Source: Hofstenia miamia (lineage: Eukaryota; Xenacoelomorpha; Acoela). From it: 64,000 bases of DNA. The notes below the pieces were generated by a model. The model was given only the letters and a program-made list of their open reading frames with translations. It searched no databases and was not told the origin of the DNA. The translations under genes and the position numbers were made by a program. This document shows, piece after piece, positions 56,119 to 64,000 of this stretch (its first letter is position 1; the number at the start of each line of letters is the position of its first letter). Location: positions 68,986-132,985 of the forward strand of contig SCFE01000022.1 in the NCBI GenBank assembly GCA_004352715.1, read 5' to 3'.

Positions 56119-56385
56119 CTACAATGTATTTGATGGCCTAAAAATAATACATGATATTTCTGCCATTCTTTGCTGAGCTTCATGCTTGGGCAAATTCCTC
56201 AATTGACTCTCTGTCAATTTCCCAAAATGGTAAAATTCGTCTTGTGGAGCAGCAAGAGATAAAGATGACGCAAAAAATTCTGACTGTGGAAGAACAAGAT
56301 CTGAGCTCATCCCGCTGAGTTCTATCTCACTTATTCTTTTCTTTGCCAAAGTTGTTTCTTCAGAATATTTATCTTCTGGTATAAT
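56119..56385 (-). CDS. Candidate last exon with BESS-like segment
   Basis: On the minus strand, after a TTTAG at 56386-56390, an open phase-0 frame of 88 codons runs to TAG at 56119-56121. It contains SEFFASSLSLAAPQDEF and a helical LTESQLRNLPKHEAQQRMAE segment ending in ISCIIF. This resembles the D-x-x-F-F-x-S-L...K-x-x-x-I-x-x-I-I pattern of BESS motifs, found at the C-termini of MADF proteins and of Harbinger-type transposon accessory proteins. Upstream exons were not found. It could be a transposon-derived or host gene exon; the assignment is by eye. Confidence 0.35.
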   Translation of the reverse strand: MIPEDKYSEETTLAKKRISEIELSGMSSDLVLPQSEFFASSLSLAAPQDEFYHFGKLTESQLRNLPKHEAQQRMAEISCIIFRPSNTL

Positions 56386-56804
56386 CTAAACAACGTCTTG
56401 GCATCATACATATAAATTGTAACTTTAGTCTAGGTAATAGTGTATTTCAAAGTAATAGAAAACTTAAGTGGATTAGCAAATGAATTACTAATTCAGAAAA
56501 AGTAGTACTTGTGCAAGATGCAAAATGTCATTCCAACAAATGTGTTATATAAGTAAGTATAAGGATTTAGCACCACATCAAGAGGGCTTAAAATCAATAA
56601 AATCAATATATATATGAAAACAACTATTGAAATATATTAATAAAGAACATTGTTTATATTTCAATTAAAAATAATTTAAATATTAATTAAAAAAATAAAA
56701 GACAAATTTAAAAAACATTCTTCATTAAATTTTTTTCAACAAAGGCTTGGCAAATCCTATCTAAGTTCATTTCCATGACAGAGTTTATGTTAAATTAGTT
56801 GAAG
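56386..56804. other. Non-coding
   Basis: AT-rich sequence between the BESS-like exon and the foldback element; nothing recognised. Confidence 0.4.
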
Positions 56805-57119
56805 AAAGGCAAGTAGGTTACACAAAATGACGTAATTGCTGATTCACAGATATTGACATGGGTTTTGAAATGCCATCTAGTGGTGATGTAATCTATATTA
56901 ACAATTATGTACACAAACAATAGTAAGCATGCAAACAAAAATGACTGCATAAATAAGAGATTCACTATAGCAAGAATATGTTTATGAATCATTGAAAATC
57001 AGGTCTTGAAAAATTAAAAATGAGTCAGTAATAACATCACTGCTAGATGGCATTGCAAACCCCTTGTCAATATCCATGAATCAGCAATTACGTCACTTTG
57101 TGTAACATCCCTTGCCTTT
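56805..57119. mobile_element. Foldback/MITE-like element with 90-base inverted repeats
   Basis: Left arm 56805-56893 and right arm 57028-57119 are about 85% complementary (outer AAAGGCAAG, then GTTACACAAA.TGACGTAATT, then TGCCATCTAG), with a 134-base AT-rich centre. It has no coding capacity. The symmetrical structure and short size fit a non-autonomous DNA element; target duplications were not identified. Each arm carries a CTAGATGGC word. A related GCCATCTAGTG occurs at 50744-50754. Confidence 0.75.
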
Positions 57120-57199
57120 ATTCCACTACTATGCTTAACTGGAGGATAATTAAATTAAAAATGCGCATTTAGACATTGACTATAATTAATTCCAACCCA

Positions 57200-58690
57200 A
57201 AGAGAAGAAGCCTATGGCATATCTACTCCAGATCATTATCTCATTGACAACCTTTAGAGATGAACCTTTGATTGCACTTCAAAATGAAAATGTCAATGCA
57301 ATAGTTGATATATGGAGAGTTGATAAGTATAAAGCAGGATATAAGCAACCAATAATGGTAAAATTAAGATCTGCTTGATATCAAAGAAAAATCCTAGTAG
57401 TTGCACATAAGCTTAAAAATTTTCAAAATAAAATATATGTTTGTGAAGCTTTATCACCTCAAGAACTTGGAATAGAACGCACTTTACTCAAAACTTTTAG
57501 AAAAAGCCTGTTGCTTGCAATTTGTTGATTTTCTAGAAAAGTATGATGTTATACACTGTTTTCAATTTTGGTACAGAAAAGATCATTCAACAGAAACATT
57601 AATAGATGATATTTTTCATTCAAAATGCACCATGCAAGTACTTTTGATCAAAGGGCAACACTTGATTTAGTAGATCATTCAATACTAATCAAAATTTTGG
57701 AAAATTGTGGCATAAAGCATACTGTGCTCAATTGTATACAATCATATTTGACTGAAAGAATGCAATATGTTTCATTTAAAAATCTAAATTGCTCGAAAAT
57801 ATATGTGGAGTGCCTCAAGGCTCTATCCAAGGCTCTATGTTGTTTATAATTTATAACTCTTTTATAGGCAAATATCTAGCATCTCATTCAATTAATCATT
57901 GTATGTATGCTGATGATACACAATTTTTTGTAACAGCAAATTCTAAAAATATGTAAATTGCTCAACAATGCTGTTTAAAGATGATATGTAGTTTAGAAAA
58001 ACGTCTATTTCCTGCACATCAAATTTTAAGTACTTCAAAACTAGTATCTTAACACTTTTCAATAATCAAAGTTTTAATAAATATACTGAAAATGTTCATA
58101 ATCTTGGCTTAGTATTCAATAGGAATTTAACAAAGAAGGATAATGTATCTCAGCTAGTTAAAAATTCATACTTTATTTTGAAAAACCTTTACAAAATTAG
58201 AAATTATCTGCCAATAAATGCTCAATCAGATCTTGTCAGAACATTAATTCTAGCTAAACTAGACTACTGTAATGCCTGCTTTTTGGTATAGACAATATTT
58301 TAATACAGAAACTTCAAAGAACTCAAAATCAATGTGTACACTTTGTTTTTTATATGAAAGGGCTGGAACATATCAGTTCTGCAATCAATCAACTTCATTA
58401 GTTCAAGATTTCCTATTTCATAAAAATATAGTTTACATAACAATCTTCAAAGGAGTTCATAATAATGTTCATACACATTTAAGTCATTTATTTGTTTTTG
58501 AAAATTCAACTTCTAAACAATATTTAATAAAAATTAGAAATCACAAATATATTGAATCATAAAAATCAATTTCAATTGCTGGTGCCTATATTTTTAACAA
58601 TCTTAGTACAACTACCAGAACAGCCAAAACTTTATCAAGTTTTAAGAAATTTCTGAAAACAGAACTCTTTGATCTACAATTAGCCAAACT
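57200..58690 (+). mobile_element. Decayed non-LTR retrotransposon (RNA-binding segment and RT)
   Basis: Frames shift often. Readable pieces in order: VDIWRVDKYKAGYKQPIMVK and KIYVCEALSP (57300-57470), which resemble the RNA-binding C-terminal part of ORF1 proteins; FRKDHSTETLIDD-like and LVDHSILIKILENCGIKH (57575-57850), the RT block with K-A-F-D-x-V-D-H where the Asp-containing motif is altered; GVPQGSI; YADDTQFF (57905-57935), the Y-A-D-D catalytic motif; LDYCNA (58258-58275); and FKKFLKTELFDL near the end (58640-58675). The jump from ORF1-like to mid-RT implies an internal deletion. The 3' end abuts an (AT)n tract and then the inverted adaptor copy. Confidence 0.75.
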
Positions 58691-58769
58691 CAATATTTAA
58701 ACATATTTTTTTTATTTTATAGCAGACTAGAATTTGTTTTACAAATATGTTTGTAATATTAGAAATACA

Positions 58770-58786
58770 TTATATATATATATATA
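58770..58786. repeat. (AT)n tract at the inverted-duplication breakpoint
   Basis: A short AT run exactly where homology to SH2 exon 1 of the adaptor ends on the minus strand. It may mark the breakpoint. Confidence 0.8.
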
Positions 58787-58822
58787 CTTTGATTTCTTAG
58801 AAAGCCAAGGATGTCTGGATAT
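58787..58822 (-). pseudogene. Truncated copy of adaptor SH2 exon 1
   Basis: After TTTTTTAG on the minus strand, ISRHPWLSKKSK matches ISRHSWFYKKSS of the plus-strand exon 21827-21898, then breaks into the AT tract. The 40-base intron between this and exon copy A matches the 41-base intron of the plus gene. Confidence 0.7.
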
Positions 58823-58862
58823 CTAAAAAAGTTTATAAACAACCTACAATTAAAACACTCAC

Positions 58863-58943
58863 AGCACTGCTCTTATCTTGATCCTCATTTGATTCGTCAG
58901 GAGCAATGTATTCACATCCTTTGTCATTATCATCAGGAGCGAG
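58863..58943 (-). CDS. Y-x-x-P exon copy A (adaptor paralogue)
   Basis: An 81-base open, phase-0 copy of exon 21687-21785, with AG before and GTGAGT after. It encodes LAPDDNDKGCEYIAPDESNE and a DQDKSSA end. It keeps the acidic run and one Y-x-x-P (YIAP); the first tyrosine segment has been lost by a shortened start. Whether it is transcribed is unknown; the following SH2 exon is truncated. Confidence 0.6.
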
Positions 58944-61900
58944 CTACAATACACAATTTTTAAATAATGTTTAAATCTAAACATAATTGTAAAGGATTAT
59001 TGAAATTTCAGAAAATAAAAATAAATATGTTAAAGTAGTTAAAATTTAAAAAAACTTTTTAAACAATAAAGGTCAAAATATTATATTTGCTAAAATATTA
59101 CAATTTTAGATCTACAAACTAAAAATACATGAACAATATAAAATAATAATAAATGTGTAAGTCTATGCATGTGATGAGCTCAGTGTAAAATCAGTAAATG
59201 AGCTGAGAACAGGCCTGCCTATTGGAATTGGATTTTCATTGGAAGAATTTTACAGAAACTTTTCCAACATAGAATTTTCCACATGAATAAAGTAGTATAC
59301 TCTGAACATAAAAAAATACAGAAAAAGTTAAGTGGAAATGCTATTCTTTAATAATTAAAACACAGTATATTTAAATAAAATAAGTGACTAATAGTCATAA
59401 TAAAAACTTCATTTAATTTGAAAATTTTGTCTGGTTTCTAAATGATAGTAAAAGAGAATCTTCATAGACATAGATAGTGTATAAATAAATGTAATTTGTC
59501 TTGAACAGGTCACACATGAAAGTATGAAATAACTTGTTATTTAAGTAATAAATAAATAATAAAACTGTGAGTTACTAAGCAAGTATCTTAAAAACAATTT
59601 TAGTGAATTTTAGAGTGTAACTTCAACTGCTGAAATTATTGTAAAATAATATGCTTCATTAAAAATAACAACAGAAGCCACTAATTAGGTAAACTAAATA
59701 ACATTCTAAAGTTTCAGAACTTACTGGTTTTAAAGACAGCAGTTTACATATCTGAACATTAAATTACAGTATATAGTGAAGAGGATAGAATTCATAATCA
59801 TAATGTACACAGCTGTTAGATAATTCAATTTATCCACTGCATTGATGCTTGGGTTTGTAAATTTGATTTCACTGGCTAGACAAAACATTAAACAATCAAA
59901 ATCTGTAAAACACACTATTTGTTCCAATTTCAGTAAATTACTAAGAGCATCTTTTGTTGAGGATTCCAGTAATCCAGCTTATTATTTTTTCAATACACTT
60001 TTAGAAAGTATAACCTTTGCCATGAAGATCCAGATAAAATGGAAAGGACTGTAATCATAATTGAATTTTTAAGTATTAAACTAAAGGAGCCTAAGTTTTA
60101 AACATAAATTTCTCTCTTTCAGAATTGAAAGCTTAAGAAATAAGTTTATGCATTAAGAAAAGAAACCAAAAAATTAATTTCATTATACTATTTATGTCCC
60201 TCAATTGAGCCTGCATAGCTATTCCAGCATGATATGATATACATACATATGTGTGGTCTCATATTAAGCAGAATTCTGAATGGGTAAACTTTGTTGATAG
60301 TTGGTGTAATGCTATGATACAATATTATCAATAGTTCTAGGATATTCTGTATGTGAAAACTAAATAAACTATGCTAAACTTTACATTTCCAGAACAATTT
60401 TACTTTTCCTGCTAAAGCAAAATAAAATGATTTACTCCTAATCACAATAAATAGCTTTTTATTCAAATTTTCCTCTCTCATGCTTATACATCTTTGATTT
60501 AGAATCTCAAAATATTTGCTGAAGGATTTCTCTACAGTAGCACCAGGGAGTTTCTACAAACATGGTACCAAATCATAAAAAACTCTCAATAGAACACACA
60601 TAAATATAAAACATGAATTACTGTGTTATTTATCCATATTGCATTGCATACTATATTTTCTAATAACTAGGAGTTTGTTCAGATGGGCAAAGTACTGTTG
60701 TGTGAGACAGGTGGGAATCATCTTACTATTTATCTAAGTTTTTTGGAATGGAATTCTTCAAATATGAAAAGAGGTAAAAAAAATTTTCATAATGAAATCC
60801 CCATGGATCTTGCACATGTATCCTATATTTTGATTAGGAGCAAGATGGTACATCATTTGTGATCATACAGGCTTCAACCTCCCCACATCCCCTGAATTTA
60901 CAAAAAAACTACAAATCATTGAAATAGTGTTGAGCAAGTAGAAATTTTAGTGGTGAGCCCTCTTCTAATATGTTCCAGTTCAAAGAAATGCATCTATGCA
61001 CTTTCATGAGTTTTAAAATTGGTTAAACCTAGATAAAAAAGCATTGCATGAAAAAATTTAAACTTTTGCTCCCATTCAAAAAATTCCTCTTCAACCCAAG
61101 GGTGTGTTCCTGCAAGGCTCTAAGAGGGAGCATACTTTGCACTGAAACCTGACGAAAAATCAAACAAATAAGAAGATTAACAGAGGTTTCAGGTGTGGAG
61201 AGTTGTATTGATCAACTTTAGGATCATGTATTTTAGCATCATTCTGTATCAAAACATCTACAAAAAAAGCTAATGCATTTGTTTCTTAATAATAATACTG
61301 ATTTTTTTTGTTTTCTTTGACAAAATGTATTTTCATAGTTTTACAAGCAAAATCCTGGCAAGGATAATCACTTACAGAAAATCAGTGCATTATACCTAAA
61401 TAAGTATTATATGAAATGAAAAATATCTAATGCATGTTGCAAAGAAAGCAAACTCACAGTTAGATTAGGATTTGATTGGATTCCAATTGGACAATTCTAG
61501 ATATTGGATTGGATTTGATTGGAGTGAAAAATCTGTCCAATGGGCAAGCTTGTATCTCCAATTGTGTTTTGACAGGAAAATGAAATATGAGGTGGACAGA
61601 GTCAACTTCACATTTTTAGAAATGGATTTAGAAAAGCAATGAAAATTCAAGATTCAAACAGCAGTAACCACTAAAACTGAACAAATTACTTCCCACAATT
61701 TGAAAATGATCTTCTTGAGCATGCCAAATGCTTGCAATTGTTTCTAGAAATCAATGCAAAACGCTTGAAATCATGTTTATTAATCTAGAAATCAATGCTG
61801 AAAACCCATAGCATCATTTGCAGTTTTTTTAAGACAGTTTCTCTGCTATTTTCCTGAAAAGTGAATTCTCAGACACCCTATATTTTCAACTTTCTTAATA

Positions 61901-61985
61901 GGCTTCATTTACACACTATTTCAGGCTTTGTAAACTTCAGAACATCTATGTGGATTTATACATAACCTACAATTAAAACACTCAC

Positions 61986-62078
61986 AAAACTGCTCTCATC
62001 TTGATCCCCATTTGATTTGTCAGAAGCATTGCAATCACATTCTTTGTCATAGTCATCAGGAGCATCATATGTAGCAAA
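61986..62078 (-). CDS. Y-x-x-P exon copy B (adaptor paralogue)
   Basis: A 93-base open, phase-0 copy with AG and GTGAGT intact. It encodes FATYDAPDDYDKEC and later SNGDQDESSF. It keeps Y-D-A-P, while the second site (Y-x-A-P in the others) reads CNAS, so only one docking tyrosine remains. It lies just outside the 3.1 kb inverted arm. Confidence 0.6.
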
Positions 62079-62208
62079 CTAAAACACTTGATTTTTTAAT
62101 AATGTTTAAATCTAATAATATTGAAATTAACACTAGTCAGCACAAGTAAGTTAAAATGTATTTCCAGGGAAATAAAAATAAGGATGTCTAAGTAGTTCAA
62201 ATTTAAGA

Positions 62209-62243
62209 AAAAAATTCTTATAAAACCAAGGATGTCTGGATAC
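62209..62243 (-). pseudogene. Copy of adaptor SH2 exon 1 start, next to copy C
   Basis: After TTTTTTTAG on the minus strand, VSRHPWFYKNF corresponds to ISRHSWFYKKS, then the similarity is lost. A 53-base intron separates it from copy C. Confidence 0.55.
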
Positions 62244-62296
62244 CTAAAAAAAGTTTTTACACAACCTATTATTTAAACACTAATGGCACAACTCAC

Positions 62297-62377
62297 ATCT
62301 TGACCATCATTTGATTCAACAGAAGCAATGTAGACACATTCTTCATCATCATCAGCAGGAGCATTGTAGAGTTCATG
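62297..62377 (-). CDS. Y-x-x-P exon copy C (adaptor paralogue)
   Basis: An 81-base open, phase-0 copy with AG and GTGAGT. It encodes HELYNAPADDDEECVYIASV and SNDGQD. It is the closest of the three to the plus-strand exon (EVYNVPDDDDEECPYLAP), keeping YNAP, with the second site as YIAS. An SH2-start copy follows. Confidence 0.65.
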
Positions 62378-64000
62378 CTAAAATAATGGTAAAAGCTATA
62401 AACAACCAAATTTATGCATAGACAAATTTTATCTACTACATGTATAAGCTTGCAGATTCAAAAAAAGTTTGAAATGTGTTCTATGCAAATATTCTTGAAC
62501 TAAATTAATGCTAAGTCAGCACAAAAAACATTCAAATATAAATCATCAAAGCAGAAGAAATTTAAAAAAGGGCTTTTTAAACAATAAGATTCAAACAATA
62601 TATTTGCTAAGAAAACTGCAATTTTAGAACTACAAGCTAAAAATGCATGCATAATATATAACAATAGTAAATGTTTATGTCTATGCATGTGATGAGATCA
62701 GTGTAAAAATGGTAAATGTGCTGAGAACAGGCTTGTTCATTGGAATTGGATTTTTATGTTAATAAATGTATAGAAACTTCCAATATGGCAATTTATTATA
62801 ACATAGTTTTCTTAATAATTCCTCATACTATTACAATAATCACATTGGATATGGGTTGATTATACTAGTGCTCTGTATCTCAGGATATTTTTGCTTTATT
62901 CACACACTATTTCAGATTTCATAAACTGCAGAAAATCTGCATGGATCTATTATTTTTTGCACACCCTTGCCTGTGAAATCATATATGATAATATGTGTAT
63001 CTTTTAAACTACAATGTCTGTCATGGAGCTCTTCTAAATTTATATTAAAGGACATTGTTTGAGTCTAATATTGAAAAGTTAAATTTTAACACTTTCTAAT
63101 TAGTTATTTTGATCTTTATTTTTTTAAACTAATTATTATTTATATTACAGACAATGTAATAAGTAATTATAACTTAATTGATTAAAAATGCAATGGATCC
63201 TATGATATTTTTTCTATTTTACATAGTAAAATTCATGTAAGATGTTTATTATTTGGGTGATAATTCCCCTAATTTTTCTATGGAATGTTGTCTGATTATA
63301 TATTGAACAATATTAGAAATTCTCTGATTGTGTAATGATGCAATACATATTTGGAAACATCTGTTTCTGTTTGTTACATATTCAATTGAGGCGTTTCCTT
63401 CCATTCAAACAATTGTGTATTCTTGTAACAAAGGAGCAAAAAACATTTACTATTACAGACAATGATTACAAATGTTTAATAAATACAACACTTGATATGA
63501 TGCCTGCCAGTCAAAAAAGAACTTATCTATAAATGGTTTCTGCATTTAACACACATTGCAAAATACAATTTGATCTCCAAGAGCCTCCCCACCAATATCC
63601 TAACAAGAAATATTGATGAAATTCTGCAAACTACAAAAACATATTTAATACAAAATTGGTGACCAGTGCTTCTTTATCAGCATTATCCCCAGGAAGACTC
63701 TAAATTCACTGATATAAAAACTGCTCTTTATAAAATATCAAAAATGAAAGAAGAGATCATATATATATGTGATAATTCTTATATTTCTTTGCATATTAAA
63801 CTTTATAAAATCACATATCTTCTTCCTGGCATTCAACAGTGCAATGTCCCTCTGAGATGCCTAAGCAATATCATATTTAAAAAAAATTATTATTTTAGTG
63901 AATTTAACACACTTATTTAGATATCATTTGTGAATAAATTATATTATGCTTCTTTAGATAATAAGAGAGAAATAATTATGTGATATCTAATTCTTGTATT
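62378..64000. other. Non-coding, with a tandem copy of the adaptor intron
   Basis: 62500-62790 repeats 59060-59290 in the same orientation. The ORFs at 63335-63532 and 63666-63920 show no recognised domain. Further upstream exons of a minus-strand adaptor paralogue, if any, lie beyond the window. Confidence 0.45.

Larger units (their letters stand above)
58787..61910 (-). repeat. Inverted duplication, minus-strand arm
   Basis: The reverse complement of about 18.8-21.87 kb, colinear with small indels. It contains exon copy A and the truncated SH2 exon. Parts (59060-59290) recur again as a direct repeat at 62500-62790, showing a further tandem duplication on this strand. Confidence 0.75.

Noticed and set aside
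59842-60054. 70-residue ORF in the inverted arm
   Set aside because: The corresponding plus-arm sequence has no such frame.

Overview
The window is nuclear DNA from an invertebrate-type animal. It is AT-rich, has introns, (AT)n microsatellites and many transposable elements, and carries scaffold gaps (runs of N, including two of exactly 1000). No bacterial features, rRNA, tRNA or CRISPR array were recognised. The species cannot be named from the sequence. An SH2 adaptor of the SLP-76/BLNK type together with Penelope, CR1-like, Ty3/gypsy, hAT, mariner and DD39D elements only says 'metazoan'.

Layout. About 0.35-8.6 kb (minus) is a decayed Ty3/gypsy retrotransposon: gag, zinc knuckle, protease, RT, RNase H, integrase, then about 3 kb of unidentified ORFs in the env position. 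About 9.07-10.17 kb is a mariner fragment inserted into a second copy of the same gag. About 10.2-12.66 kb is a hAT element with a full-length 652-residue transposase, and 14.4-15.8 kb is a second, broken hAT copy. A small unidentified terminal exon occurs twice, at 12.86 and 15.78 kb. About 17.7-25.0 kb (plus) holds the 3' half of the main host gene, an SLP-76/BLNK-like adaptor with several Y-x-x-P motifs and a C-terminal SH2 domain split over three exons. From 25 to 35 kb the DNA is mostly non-coding, with a Penelope-like fragment (31.2-32 kb, minus), a four-cysteine ORF and a candidate exon pair. About 35.3-42.4 kb (plus) is a second Ty3/gypsy element with in-frame repeats and a 3' LTR start. 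44.60-45.96 kb is a near-intact DD39D Tc1/mariner-type transposon with perfect terminal inverted repeats. 47.8-49.1 kb is a Penelope-like element with a GIY-YIG domain. 52.1-54.9 kb is a CR1-like non-LTR element with an SGNH-type ORF1, a UAAUG junction to ORF2, and a 2A peptide ahead of the endonuclease. 56.8-57.1 kb is a foldback element, and 57.2-58.7 kb a decayed non-LTR RT. 58.8-62.4 kb (minus) is an inverted copy of the adaptor's intron and Y-x-x-P exon region, carrying three diverged copies of that exon.

How it fits together. The adaptor should be a tyrosine-kinase substrate: its Y-x-x-P sites recruit SH2 proteins and its own SH2 domain docks on phosphotyrosine. The inverted and tandem copies on the minus strand multiply the Y-x-x-P exon but lack the rest of the SH2 domain. 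They look like a lineage-specific duplication that shuffles docking modules. Everything else is a dense transposon landscape, and many of its apparent breaks sit next to Ns flanked by duplicated sequence, so some are assembly artefacts.
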